The position numbers were made by a program, and so were the translations under genes. From contig NC_092578.1 in the NCBI RefSeq assembly GCF_037975245.1, forward strand, positions 8,970,359 to 9,034,358: a DNA stretch of 64,000 nt. Reading direction: 5' to 3'. This document shows, piece by piece, positions 30,746 to 41,699 of this stretch (the first letter of the stretch is position 1; each line of letters opens with the position of its first letter). Origin of the DNA: Apostichopus japonicus (Eukaryota; Echinodermata; Holothuroidea; Aspidochirotida; Stichopodidae). Under the pieces are notes generated by a model. The model was given only the letters and a program-made list of their open reading frames with translations. It was not told the origin of the DNA and did not search any database.

Positions 30746-31684
30746 CTATTTTTTCCTGAACAGAACGGTTACTCCTTTTCTTTTTTTTTGCTTTATTTTT
30801 GACACTTGACTTGTCATTAGTCTCCATTGGTTTGGTTTCGGCTGGGCTCTTTGTTGCCTTAGTAGTTGTGGCCGTGTCCATTGCATTAGAATCGGCCGGT
30901 ACTGACAATTTTCTGTTTTTTGGTGTCGGTATTTCTGACGGTGTCGGTGTTGCTGACGGTGCTGGTGCTGGTGTCGCTTCTGGTTTACCTTCCATAGGTT
31001 CAGATTCAGAATGAGAGGCTGTGCTTTCTGCCTCACATAAAAACTCTTATGTCCAAAATGGTTGCATTTGTAACACTTGACGCCTGGGCAGCGGCTCTCT
31101 GTGTGTCCCTGTGTGCCACATTCCCGGCAGGTATATTGTGGGCAGTCTCTCATGATATGGTCATCACTTAAGCATTTGTTGCACACTTTGGTTTGTCCGT
31201 TATGTTTTAGTCTGATGTGCTCGCCTCCAATGTTAATTGCGTACGGCAAACTTTTAGCCTTTGGAGGAAGTTCAATTCGAACGAAGCGGATTCCATTTTC
31301 TACTTCCGGGAATTCTGAATAGTATTTCCTTGTCCATTTAGACTTGATCAGGCAACCTAGATCTTTGAGTTTACCGGTCAGCTCGTCATCTTCGATATAG
31401 CATGGCACACCAAAACAGCTAACAGTTACTATACTCTTTGTAACACCTGTCACAGTACACGAATCGTTTCCAATTCTCAATCCCGTTTCTTGTAAAAGAT
31501 CCGCATCTTCTGTCGATTTCAATGTAATAATCCACTGCCCATTGGTCTTTACACATCCTCTCACGTTTTCCTTCCCAATATCCATTGTGACAGCACTAAT
31601 CACATCAATAGGATTATAAGCAGTATCAACTACTCTAACACTGTACGTTTTCAATATGGAACCACTAGTTTTCGCGGAATCCAT
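30746..31684 (-). CDS. Tx1-like LINE ORF1, RRM-like with CCHC knuckles
   Basis: Starts MDSAKTSGSILKTYSVRV. An RRM-like region is followed by knuckles CNKCLSDDHIMRDC, CRECGTQGHTESRC and CYKCNHFGHKSF. It aligns along its whole N-terminal 220 residues with the protein at 11,920-12,702. The last third probably lies in the other frame (30,720-30,995: Pro/Thr/Ala-rich, then Lys-rich KNKAKKKKRSNRS), reached after a T-run at about 31,040. In the annotated frame the extreme end (KGVTVLF) looks like the middle of an endonuclease, which points to an internal deletion joining ORF1 to ORF2. Confidence 0.75.
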   Translation of the reverse strand: MDSAKTSGSILKTYSVRVVDTAYNPIDVISAVTMDIGKENVRGCVKTNGQWIITLKSTEDADLLQETGLRIGNDSCTVTGVTKSIVTVSCFGVPCYIEDDELTGKLKDLGCLIKSKWTRKYYSEFPEVENGIRFVRIELPPKAKSLPYAINIGGEHIRLKHNGQTKVCNKCLSDDHIMRDCPQYTCRECGTQGHTESRCPGVKCYKCNHFGHKSFYVRQKAQPLILNLNLWKVNQKRHQHQHRQQHRHRQKYRHQKTENCQYRPILMQWTRPQLLRQQRAQPKPNQWRLMTSQVSKIKQKKRKGVTVLFRKK

Positions 31685-32054
31685 ACCGATACTAAGGCTT
31701 GCCCGTGCGTCGCGAGACGCCGTGGCAACCTAAGAATTGAGGAGAAATTGTCGAAAAATCCCACCTGATACACGGATATAAACAAATCAGTCGGTTTAAT
31801 GAAAATACAATCGTCCTTTCACAGAAAATAAAGAAGGAAATAATAGTAAACCAACAAGTAGAAAGGTAGAAATCAGGGGTCCAAACTGGTCTACTGAAAG
31901 TACGTCTGAACCGGTATAAAGTCCAAGTCCAAGTCCTTATTGCTGTTGGGTTTACCGACAAACACGCATATATAGTTATTCCATATTGAAACACGGTAAC
32001 AACTTAAAAACATGAAAAGGTAACGGCGGTATTACTTAAAGTTATCCCAAAAGA

Positions 32055-32127
32055 AGGCACCACCCGGATTCGAACCGGGGATCTCCTGTTTACTAGACAG
32101 GCGCTTTACCAACTAAGCCATAGCGCC
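32055..32127 (-). tRNA. tRNA-Thr-AGT: tRNA-Thr(AGT)
   Basis: Array consensus on the inner side of the LINE; partner of 39,262-39,334 in the right arm. Confidence 0.8.
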
Positions 32128-32247
32128 TTATTGCTGTTGGGTTTACTGACAAACACGCATATATAGTTATTCCAGATTGAAACACGGTAACAAAACTTAA
32201 GAACATGAAAAGGTAACGGTGGTATGAGTTAAAGTAATCCCAAAAGA

Positions 32248-32294
32248 AGGCACCACCCGGATTCGAACCGGGGATTTCCTGTTTACTAGACAGG
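32248..32294 (-). pseudogene. tRNA-Thr 3' fragment
   Basis: Ends after the anticodon stem and runs into TTTTTGGTTTTGG. The same truncation is present at 39,097-39,143, so it predates the inverted duplication. Confidence 0.7.
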
Positions 32295-32342
32295 AACTTT
32301 TTGGTTTTGGTTTTGCATTAACGCATATGTGGCTAGTAGTTA

Positions 32343-32388
32343 TACAATTGTGATTTGATTTGATTTATTTATTTGTTTTCCACGTGAT
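32343..32388 (-). mobile_element. Minimal CR1-like LINE 3' end
   Basis: About 40 bp matching the terminal bases of the LINE at 11,661-16,288 (CACGTG...AAACAAAT, then AAATC repeats). The right arm (39,035-39,050) shows the uninterrupted sequence. Confidence 0.65.
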
Positions 32389-32445
32389 GAAAGGGTACAA
32401 AACTTTAACAAAATTAGACGATAAGTTGAAGAAATCTCAAAACTA

Positions 32446-32482
32446 AGGCACCACCGGATTTGAACCGGGGATCTCCTGTTTA
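32446..32482 (-). pseudogene. tRNA-Thr 3' fragment cut by LINE in anticodon loop
   Basis: T arm carries the same B-box change as 38,908-38,980. The gene is cut between anticodon positions 35 and 36 where a Tx1-like LINE 3' end begins. Confidence 0.75.
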
Positions 32483-33160
32483 TTTTTCTTTCAGTTTATT
32501 CACATTTTCACTTTACAAACCTACTAGAAAGCAATAAATACAGGATTAAAAAAGAAAGAAAGACAAGAATTACTTATGTTTACAAGCTAAGAATAAGAGA
32601 ATAAGTTAATCTACACTCTAACACTACGGTAACTTAATTTGTACTCCCCCCCCCCCGTACCATTTCACAGAACGACGAACCATGAATCCACGTTTTCATA
32701 AATTTGATTTCTGACCATCTAAGATCAATTTCAATGCGTTCTTGTATATCTCTTTTAATCAATTTGACCACCTCCTTTTCATCAATAATTCTCTTATCAA
32801 AAACCAGCCGACACCTTCTATTCCAAACTATCTTTTTAACAATACTAAAAACTAAAACAAGTGTTTCCCATGTTAACCTATGTATTCCAGGGTTAGGAAT
32901 ACCACGTAAAAGAAACATCGCAAGTGAGTAACACATTCCTACCAACTACTCTTTTGAAAAATGTATAAACCCAGGATATAACTCTCGATATATGGGGACA
33001 CTCCCAAAACATATGTCGAATAGTCTCTGGATTCTTGCAAAACGAACAGAGACCATCCCCAATCCCCCACCTGTGCAGTTTGATCTGCCGTGCACATTGC
33101 CCCGTGAGTAATTCTCCAATTTAAAACTTTTAACTTATTACATAAAATGCCCGCTCATAA
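32483..33160 (-). mobile_element. 5'-truncated Tx1/L1-like LINE fragment
   Basis: Minus strand encodes an ORF2 C-terminus with the Cys-His motif CSFCKNPETIRHMFWEC, then RCRLVFDKRIIDEKEV. The 3' end (AATAAACTGAAAGAAAAA) abuts a tRNA anticodon loop. The 3' UTR differs from the element at 26,856, so it is another family. The 5' edge is not clear because the tRNA 5' half does not reappear. Confidence 0.7.
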
Positions 33161-33623
33161 CTGGCTTTTGGGACAGACCTTGTTGATTGGGGTCATGTTT
33201 GATAGCTAATCATTGATGACGTCATTGATGTATGCATCAGATTTCCACCTGTCTCTTTTACTTGGTTCAGTGTAAATGAAAACGATATCGACTAAACGCA
33301 CTTTTCTTCTCACACAAACACACAAATGTACCAACGAAGAGGGGATAATGATGGTAAGTTTTCATTTTTACCCGCGAATTTCTTAACGACGAAAGGTCAG
33401 TTTCATCATAAAATCATAGTCAGATGGTTAACTTAATTTCACTGTATTATTATTTAAAACTCCCCCCTCCCCCACCCACCTCCTCCCTATCGATATGGAA
33501 ATTTAACCAATCTATTAAAAAAAGCTGCGTTAAGACATGGTAGATAGACTGTACACACATCCGTAACGTATACCGTTCGGCAGACCTGAGAGAGAGGGTG
33601 GGGTAAGGGACTACCGGCACGGG
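33161..33623. other. Central unique segment, no gene seen
   Basis: Start of the non-duplicated centre. A C-rich stretch lies at 33,462-33,486. No exon or RNA was recognised. Confidence 0.35.
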
Positions 33624-35006
33624 ACCCGGGCCCGGTGGCGAATTTTTTTTTCCCAAACAGGTTCTCAATTACGGAGTTTTCAGCCAATCAGATTGCTCGT
33701 GACGTCAGCATCAAACGCTTGATAGTTCGAAGACATACACTGAGTTACACACTGACACTTAATAAAGTTTTGTTACGCGGTTTCCCTGCAAACGCCCTAA
33801 CTTTTACTTTTAATGCTTGGATAACATGTTGACCTTACTTATGATACATACGCTACATTCTATCGGTTTCGTGTTTACGCCATCCAAGATTCGTCAGCCG
33901 TTCTATTGAAATCGGAATTCGTTTCGTTGAATGGGTAGGCCTACACCAAAATCAACTTCACGACGCGAGTTCAGCCTTGAATGAATATATGCAAAACAGT
34001 TTAGTGTATAGTCAAGGCTTCATAATTGACGCACCCCCGTAATTGACGCACCTTCAATTATTACTAGCAACGATAGAGCAGGCCACCTAAACTTTTTGCA
34101 GTCAAGCAGAATTACATATTTCATGAGTTTGAATCCATTTCAGCTATTTAATGACCAAATTGTGGAATTTTTAAGCTTTTAACACCCTTCCCCCGGTTTT
34201 GTACGTTCAGTTTTTGGGCATTTGGAAATCTTGCAACCTAAATATAACCAACATTTCCTCAATATCGTGGACAACACTGCTCTCTGGGACCAGATCTGTC
34301 TAAGCTTAGAGGCTCAGAGCATAGCAAACAGCATCTAAAGTCAATGGATGTATACTAAAGCCTTCACTACAGTTAGCCTTTCGACGAATGTGTCAAATTA
34401 GGGGTATGAAAGAACTTGACACGGCAGACATTTTGTGGTCAAGTTCTGCTCAATTGTACGTTGCATATGCACAGAACAATAAATATATTGAGATCATTAC
34501 ATTTCTGAGGAACCACACATATGAAAAACACATACAGTTGAGTGATTTTGCTTTTTCCTTGATAGAAATCGTTGATCAAATCCTTAAGTGCGTCAATTAT
34601 GAGCCCACCATGCTACAGTATGATGTATTTCCGTCACTGCACTGTGTACACAGTTATAATACATATAGGCCTATATCGCATGTGTTATGTACCCCTGTAC
34701 GAAACTTTCACTGTGCGATGTTATCGATAAATGCCTTCACAGAAATCTTCGATCAAAGTAGATCATACAATACTAGTGTGCTCATTATGTTTAAACCAAT
34801 TCCAAACACATCTACATATATTTACGAATAGCTGCGGGTAATTTTGAACGGGTATATCTTCGTTGCAACGAATGGATGCAGACATTTTGATAACCTCGAA
34901 GTGAAGGGTTTTATTGTTATGACGTAACTTTTCCGACCAATCATGAGCGACTATTTATACACAATTGAGAACCTGTTTGGGAAAAAAAAATTCGCGGCCC
35001 GGTGTC
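33624..35006. mobile_element. Candidate TIR DNA element of unknown family
   Basis: Inverted ends of about 40 bp share GCGAATTTTTTTTTCCCAAA and CAGGTTCTCAATT (33,638-33,670 and 34,962-34,995). Just inside each end is a CCAATCA box and a GACGTCA-like site. No clear target duplication was found. An open frame at 34,388-34,831 resembles no transposase I know. Confidence 0.45.
34388..34831 (+). CDS. Unrecognised 147-residue open frame inside TIR element
   Basis: Begins MCQIRGMKELDTADILWSSS; no domain, signal peptide or motif was recognised. It is longer than expected by chance in AT-rich DNA but has no supporting codon or homology signal. It may be part of a lost transposase or noise. Confidence 0.15.
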   Translation: MCQIRGMKELDTADILWSSSAQLYVAYAQNNKYIEIITFLRNHTYEKHIQLSDFAFSLIEIVDQILKCVNYEPTMLQYDVFPSLHCVHSYNTYRPISHVLCTPVRNFHCAMLSINAFTEIFDQSRSYNTSVLIMFKPIPNTSTYIYE

Positions 35007-35360
35007 ACTTAATGGGAACGGAAATAGGTTAAAGTACATTCATTTTCATATTATATTGGTACCTAAGGGAAACTTTAGAGTTCAGAGAAAATAAATAATA
35101 GGCTAAAAGGAAGTGGGAGGCGTTGAAAACATTGTCCTGTACACCGGGCCCGATCTGGCTCGCAGCGCATCTATACTGTTTGGTTTGAAGTACTTTCCCA
35201 TTTTCAGCAATTTATCCATCAGAATTTTACTTTAATTTACTTTACTGATATATTAACTGAATCTTCATTTTAAAAATAACGGGAAAACAAAATGCTTAGT
35301 ACGTACCATATCATATTTACTGAACGATCTTCAGAAACATTGCGTGTTACTAACATATAC

Positions 35361-36120
35361 GCTATAACGTACCTTACATATTATACATTTATGCAATAAC
35401 GCACTTGCATATAATACATTTATGCTATAACGCACCTTGCAAATTATACATTTATGCTATAACATACCTTGCTTATTATACATATATGCTATAACGTACC
35501 TTGCATATTATACATTTATGCTATAACGTACCTTGCATGTTATACATTTATGCTATAACGTACCTTGCATATTATACATTTATGCTACCACGTGCCTTGT
35601 ATATTATACATTTATGTTATAACGCACCTTGCATATTACACATTTATGCTATAACATACCTTGCTTATTATACATATATGCTATAACGTACCTTGCATAT
35701 TATACATTTATGCTATAACGTACCTTGCATGTTATACATTTATGCTATAACGTACCTTGCATATTATACATTTATGCTACCACGTGCCTTGTATATTATA
35801 CATTTATGCTATAACGCACCTTGCATATTATACATTTATGTATACATTTATGCTATAACATACCTTGCATAGTATACATTTATGACATAACGTACCTTGT
35901 ATATTATACATTTATGCTATAACGTACCTTGCTAGTATACATTTATGCTATAACGTACCTTGCTTATGATACATTTATGCTATAACGTACCTTGCATATT
36001 ATACATTTATGCTATAACGTACCTTGCATATTATACATTTATGCTATAACGTACCTTGTGTATTATACATTTATGCTAGAACATACCTTGTATATTATAC
36101 ATTTATGATATAACGTGCCT
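35361..36120. repeat. 32-bp minisatellite
   Basis: About 24 copies of a 32-bp unit (core GCTATAACGTACCTTGC). A six-unit block of 192 bp is duplicated: the variant ACATACCTTGCTTATTATAC occurs at about 35,463 and 35,655. Confidence 0.9.
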
Positions 36121-36254
36121 CATTTATTAACTATTTGACTAATATAACAATGGTTAGCATTCTCATGTCATTGTCACAATATTTCAACTGACTCTATCAT
36201 CAAAGATAAAAATATGATGAAAAATGCAACAATTGAGGGGAATAAAGTGATTTC

Positions 36255-36255
<1 letters not shown>

Positions 36256-36304
<49 letters not shown>
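36256..36304. repeat. AT microsatellite
   Basis: Uninterrupted AT dinucleotides; short YIYI-type open frames here are artefacts. Confidence 0.95.
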
Positions 36305-36307
<3 letters not shown>

Positions 36308-38907
36308 CATATGCCCAGTTAGAATTCATTTCATTTTCACACCACACAACCTTGATACCTCTAAACTGAAAGTGGAATTTGATAAAATTCGACAAACAGA
36401 ATTACACTTGTCGTATGTCGAAGCGCCTCAAATTGATTTTTTATTGGCTTTTGCTGATTACACAATTCCCGTTGTTGAGAAATGTCACTTTCACTGATCA
36501 ATGTTGGCTGAAATTATATGAACTTAAAGGAACATATCTTCCTTGACAAAAAAGACCAAAGGACAAATGCAGAAAAATATGGGTATGCATTTTAGAAGTT
36601 GGATATGTGTGGGGGGGGGGGGGCTAAGATTAGCAAAACGTGTTTATAGGTGCCTCGGTACATTGAAAAATATGAAATAAGAAAGTTGCTCAAAACTAAC
36701 ATATACTTTTACATCTATTTTTTTATGTTTGTTATAGAAATAAAGACAATGGTTTAATTTGTTTCTATACTTAGTTTACAAGAACTCGAGATTCATTATG
36801 TACAGTTACAAAGAAAGGTAGGAAAAATCGTATGCTCATTCTTCAAGGAAAACAAACATCACATTATTAAATAATATTGCTAAATGTGTGAACAAGGGTG
36901 TGTAATACTATTAAAGGGTTACTTAGGCAACCGCAGCCGAAGGGGAATCTGTTTAGTAATGTTCACTCTGTCAGGAAATATGAAGTATATATATATTTTT
37001 AATAAAAACAAATACAAGTTACAGATTGTTGAAGTGTTGTTTGTGCACTTGTCGTAAATGAATGTCAGTAGTTTAGATCAGTTAGCAAAAGATCAAGCTT
37101 TGAAAATTCAATAATTTTCTTTTTATAACATTTGCACAAAAAAAAACAAATTCTCTCGCGTTGTTTTTAGCTCCCCTTTAAGTAAAGCATATAGCCCTTT
37201 GCTTGGCATGGTATTTATACACTTTTTTTCGAAAGCTTCACGATTTCTACTTAAAATAAATATTGTATGTATTGCTATAATATTCAACGCTAACGGTACA
37301 TTGCAATCCAAATGCTTGTGTGACTTCATCCATACACGAAAGTGATCTACGCACAGATTGGTGAAGTGTAACCCAGCGCGCGAGATGGTATTCAAAACCA
37401 GTATTTGAAAGGAGTCGGCCAGAAACCCTTTGTTTTAATCCAACCATAAAATAATTCAAATAGCGAATTCCTGGCACAGCCGAAAGAAAAAAAAAGACAT
37501 TTGTGGTGTTTGTGTATGAGGTATACTTGGCATAGCACATTTAGGCATAACAGATGGACAATGCACATATGTATATAGAGCCCGTCTATTGAAATATTAC
37601 CGTCTTTGTTATGACAGTCGGTATATCTTTATTTTGGTATATTCTGGCGACGAACCCTTTAAAACTTATTTTGAAGAGAAAATATCCACAAAGCTATTTG
37701 AAACTGGGCCCATTTGATATCTTGTCCATAAGTCGAGATATGATTGGTTGCATGTAACCTATCTTGACTGGTTAAATATTCAACTACTCCTGCAGGAAGC
37801 TGGATCACAGTAGGAGGTCTGTGATGTCATCTGGGCAAGTGCTCTTCGAAAGCTTTACTTAGACTATTATAATCTTGCTGATTTTCCTTCAAAACTAATT
37901 TGGAATGTTTCACTAGCTATGGAGTTCTCTGTATTTAAATTTTTATCAAAATACATCATTTTTGTAGAAATATTATATTCTTCTGTGGATACATGATTTG
38001 AATATAATAATTAATATTAAAGACATATATTCAGCTGAAGTAACCTGATGACAACATTCATTCTACTGTTGCCAGATGCAATTGTAAAATGTCACAACAT
38101 TTGTAAAGTTCACATCATTGCGATACAAATGCGGTGAGGATAAGGTTTTCAGCTACGAATGCAAGACATTTTCAGCAATTTTGCTGACTGTTCAAGTTCA
38201 GCCACCAGAAATTCATTTGAAATATTACGAACCGGTAGATTGGATACCAAATTTCACTGTATCTTACAAGCTCATCTTTTACCTATAGCCCTTGTCTACT
38301 TGTATGCATATAATTTTTTTATCTCATACAGTTAAGAACGATTATAATAATCATTTTAATAATATTGTTAGTTTGTAATAATTGTGGTCTCAATGAACAC
38401 ACCTACAGTGGTTCCGATAATCATTGCATACATTTGGAATCTATATATTTCTGTATTTGATAGAGATACGTTAATGTTTACTCAAACACTGCACACCACC
38501 ATTTCTATTTCACACCTGTTAAAACACAGGTGTTAGGTGTTCATCGCATCATACGTTTTCATTCATCTGTAGTCTATCATTTTCAATATCAATAACGGTC
38601 ATATACTGTATCATTCCGACCAAACCTGAAATTACCATATTAACTGAAACATTAATTGGCAAACGTCCCATCAGGAAGCAAAGTACTAATTCACATGCAT
38701 TTGGTTTGAGTTGAAAGACATATTCTGATGAATCCTTGTGTTTTCGGAGTTGTTTTATGACGACGAGAAATGTAAACAAAATCATGGCTGTATCCACAGT
38801 GACAACGATTTTATCTAATCGAAACCTATACATCTGTTCAAATTATGGGAGGGTAAAGGTCAGCTATTCATTTTATATGTGTTGTTTTTCCAAATATATA
38901 TCACTTC
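36305..38907. other. Central unique segment, no supported gene
   Basis: AT-rich. A G run lies at 36,609-36,623. A 94-residue minus-strand frame (38,549-38,833) has several hydrophobic stretches but no recognised family. No RNA gene until the tRNA at 38,908. Confidence 0.4.
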
Positions 38908-38980
38908 GGCGCTATGGCTTAGTTGGTAAAGCGCCTGTCTAGTAAACAGGAGATCCCCGGTTCAAATCCGGGTGGTGCCT
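38908..38980 (+). tRNA. tRNA-Thr-AGT: tRNA-Thr(AGT), first copy of right arm
   Basis: 73 nt, complete; B box GGTTCAAATCC. It is the intact counterpart of the LINE-cut copy at 32,446. Confidence 0.75.
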
Positions 38981-39096
38981 TAGTTTTGAAATTTCTTCAA
39001 CTTATCGTCTAATTTTGTTTAAGGTTTGTACCCTGATATCACAATTGTATAACTACTAGCCACATATGCGTCAATGAAAACCAAAAACCAAAAAGC

Positions 39097-39143
39097 TCCT
39101 CTCTAGTAAACAGGAGATCCCCGGTTCGAACCGGGTGGTGCCT
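39097..39143 (+). pseudogene. tRNA-Thr 3' fragment
   Basis: Lacks the acceptor 5' strand and D arm; partner of 32,248-32,294. Confidence 0.7.
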
Positions 39144-39261
39144 TCTTTGGGGATTACTTTAACTCATACCGCCATTACCTTTTCATGTTTTTTAGTTAAT
39201 TACCGTGTTTCAATCTGGAATAACTATATACGCGTGATTGCGGTCAACCCAACAGCAATAA

Positions 39262-39334
39262 GGCGCCATGGCTTAGTTGGTAAAGCGCCTGTCTAGTAAA
39301 CAGGAGATCCCCGGTTCGAATCCGGGTGGTGCCT
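39262..39334 (+). tRNA. tRNA-Thr-AGT: tRNA-Thr(AGT)
   Basis: 73 nt, GGCGCCA acceptor, all arms intact, T5 run directly downstream. Confidence 0.85.
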
Positions 39335-41046
39335 TCTTTTTGAGATTACTTCAACTTATACCTTAAGGATTACTTAGATTACTTCAACTTATACCTTACT
39401 TCAACTTATACCTTATTACTTCAACTTAACATATTATTTAGACGTTATTTGAAGAATCCTACTGAACAAACTAAGTCTATTTACAAAATGTACCGTAATA
39501 AATTAAACCATGTTATACGATATTCCAAACGATTATACTTTTATGATAAATTCAAGCAGAGTAGAAACAACGTAAACAGTACTTGGAGTACAATTAATGA
39601 AATTCTCAATAAAAACGGTAAAGACTCATCATATCCAGCAACATTTAAAAATGATGATTGCGAAATTAGCAATGATAATGACATCGCTAGCAACTTTAAC
39701 AAATACTTTGTAAATCTTGGCTATAATCTCGCAAGTAAGATTAATACTAAACTAAAAGCGGAACATTTTTTACATAATAATGACAAGGTATGCCATTCCA
39801 TATTTACATATTCAGTAACAGTAGAAGAAGTTTTAAAAGTTGCTCACACAAATGTGAAACCAAACAAAGCAGCAGGCTATGATGACTTTAAGCCAGGTAT
39901 TATCAAACAAGTTATCCCATACATTGTAAAGCCTTTAACTCATCTCTGCAATATTTCTTTTAACACCGGCATTTTTCCGGATAAGCTTAAAATAGCAAAG
40001 GTAAAACCAATCTTTAAAAAAGGAGACCCCAGTCATTTTGAGAATTACCGCCCTATATCTTTATTGTCAGTCTTTTCAAAAATCATTGAACGATTAATGT
40101 TTAATCGTATATACAGTTTTCTATGTAAATATAATATTCTTAATAACGAGCAGTACGGATTTCGTCCTGACCATTCTACAGAATTAGCTTTAGCAGATGC
40201 AGTCAACAATATTTATAATAGTCTTGATAAGAATAATACCTGTGTAGGCGTATTTCTCGACCTATCCAAAGCTTTTGACACCATCGATCACAAAATATTA
40301 CTAAGTAAATTATTTTTTTATGGTATCAGACGAACAACCCTAAATTGGCTAGATAGTTATCTTTCAAATAGATACCAGTACACTTTATATAAAATTCTAA
40401 ATCTGAACTTGCTAAAATCGCTTGCGGAGTTCCTCAGGGTTCTATACTAGGTCCATTACTATTTATAATTTATGTCAATGATATCGTTAATGTCTCCGAT
40501 ATTGCTAAAACAATATTATTTGCCGACGACACAAATATTTTCTTCGATTCCCAAAATCTACTCTCATCACATAAAACTGTTTCTACTGAACTAATTAAAT
40601 TTTCCAGCTGGTTTGCAGCAAACAAATTATCTCTTAATATAGAAAAAAACTAATTATATGGTGTTTAATGCTAGTCACTCATTCAGATGGGATCACAATA
40701 TTACCATGAATGATAAAATTATTAATCGGGTTAACACTACTAAGTTCTTGGGTGTACACAAAGACAATAAACTTTCGTGGCGTGATCACATATCAGCAGT
40801 CTGTAACAGAGTGGCTAGAAATACTCACTGTAAACATTAGTTAGTCACGAATGGCAAGATTCTAGTCACAGTGACTAGAGTTATCTAGTCATTACCAATT
40901 CGTTAGTTGCAGACCAATTTGCATGGTCGTTCGACTAACATAAATTAGTCACATAAATTTGTACGAACTTTTTTGACACTCACTATGCATGTCATGTATG
41001 TAAGCGTGACGAGAATATTCTAGTCTTCTGTTTGTTTACTTTCTAC

Positions 41047-41699
41047 AACGAGGTAAATGAATCTGGAGGATTCATGTCAATTGGGTGCGCGCGTACCATG
41101 TATGGAGGGTCATGTGATGTGTTCCAGGGTGGTACTATACTGATATTTCTCTGTAGCAGTTCGAGAACAGTGTTAGTGACTTCGTGAAAGATTGGTCGGT
41201 TCGGACATGGGAAATAACGGCATAAGAAGGTACTGGTACTTCAGGCCTACGAAATAGTGCTAATATGCTAACGTTCAACCTTATTCTCTTGAATGAAGGC
41301 AGGCTTTCTACATAATCTTACTTATTAATACAGCTCTAGGGCACGCTTTGTCTCATATGGCCTAACGTTTTAATACACGCTATAAGTTAATGTAGAAATG
41401 GGAAATGTTTAGTTCAGTGCAACCACGGAATTCTCCATGGAACAGAGCCTAATGCTGCTCGACGGGAATATAGCTATCACGTTAGGCTACAGGCACGGTT
41501 ATTGCTAGGTAACGGGTGTCGTCTGCTGCTCTAAGCACGCAAACACATTTACGTACTAGTTGGGTGAAATAATCATGCGTAATAGGGAGAGTAGTATATT
41601 AGTACCACCCTGGAACACATCACATGACCCTCCATACATGGTACGCGCGTACGCCCGTATTTACTGTGTGATAGTTTCTCCAGATTCATTTACCTCGTT
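41047..41699. mobile_element. MULE-like non-autonomous element nested in CACTA-like DNA
   Basis: Inverted ends of about 110 bp (AACGAGGTAAATGAATCTGG, then CGCGCGTACCATGTATGG) with a roughly 9-bp imperfect direct repeat ACTTTCTA(C/T) outside. Long TIRs with about 9-bp duplications suggest Mutator-like origin. Confidence 0.5.

Larger units (their letters stand above)
26856..31934 (-). mobile_element. Tx1-like non-LTR retrotransposon at a tRNA-Thr 5' end
   Basis: A 5,079-bp insertion flanked by the 13-bp duplication CCTTATTGCTGTT (26,843-26,855 and 31,935-31,947), which covers the tRNA 5' flank and its first two bases. On the minus strand the order is short 5' UTR, ORF1 (start 31,684), endonuclease and reverse transcriptase frames, then a 3' UTR with hairpin GAGCCAGTGGGCTC, AATAAAAG and an A/C-rich tail. 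The N-terminal part of the endonuclease seems deleted between ORF1 and ORF2, and several frameshifts sit at homopolymer runs. Its RT resembles the Tx1 clade, whose known members often target multicopy RNA genes. Confidence 0.9.
297..32482. repeat. Left arm of giant inverted duplication
   Basis: This segment is the reverse complement of about 38,908-56,988, apart from insertions and tRNA copy number. Matching landmarks in order are: integrin exons 566-5,816 against 51,989-56,707; a MITE at 5,966 against 51,842; a decayed LINE at 7,777-9,901 against 47,913-49,862; the odd tRNA at 9,986 against 47,755; the next tRNA with a shared GATATCC variant (10,187 against 47,555); a shared 5'-truncated tRNA (32,248 against 39,097); and a tRNA with the same B-box change (32,446 against 38,908). 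Outer homology stops near 297, inside an integrin intron. Assembly of two haplotypes head to head is an alternative explanation. Confidence 0.85.

Noticed and set aside
36255-36497. 80-residue plus-strand frame
   Set aside because: Begins inside an AT microsatellite and has no recognised domain.
38549-38833. 94-residue minus-strand frame with hydrophobic stretches
   Set aside because: No recognisable family and no splice or start context; chance frame in AT-rich DNA is likely.
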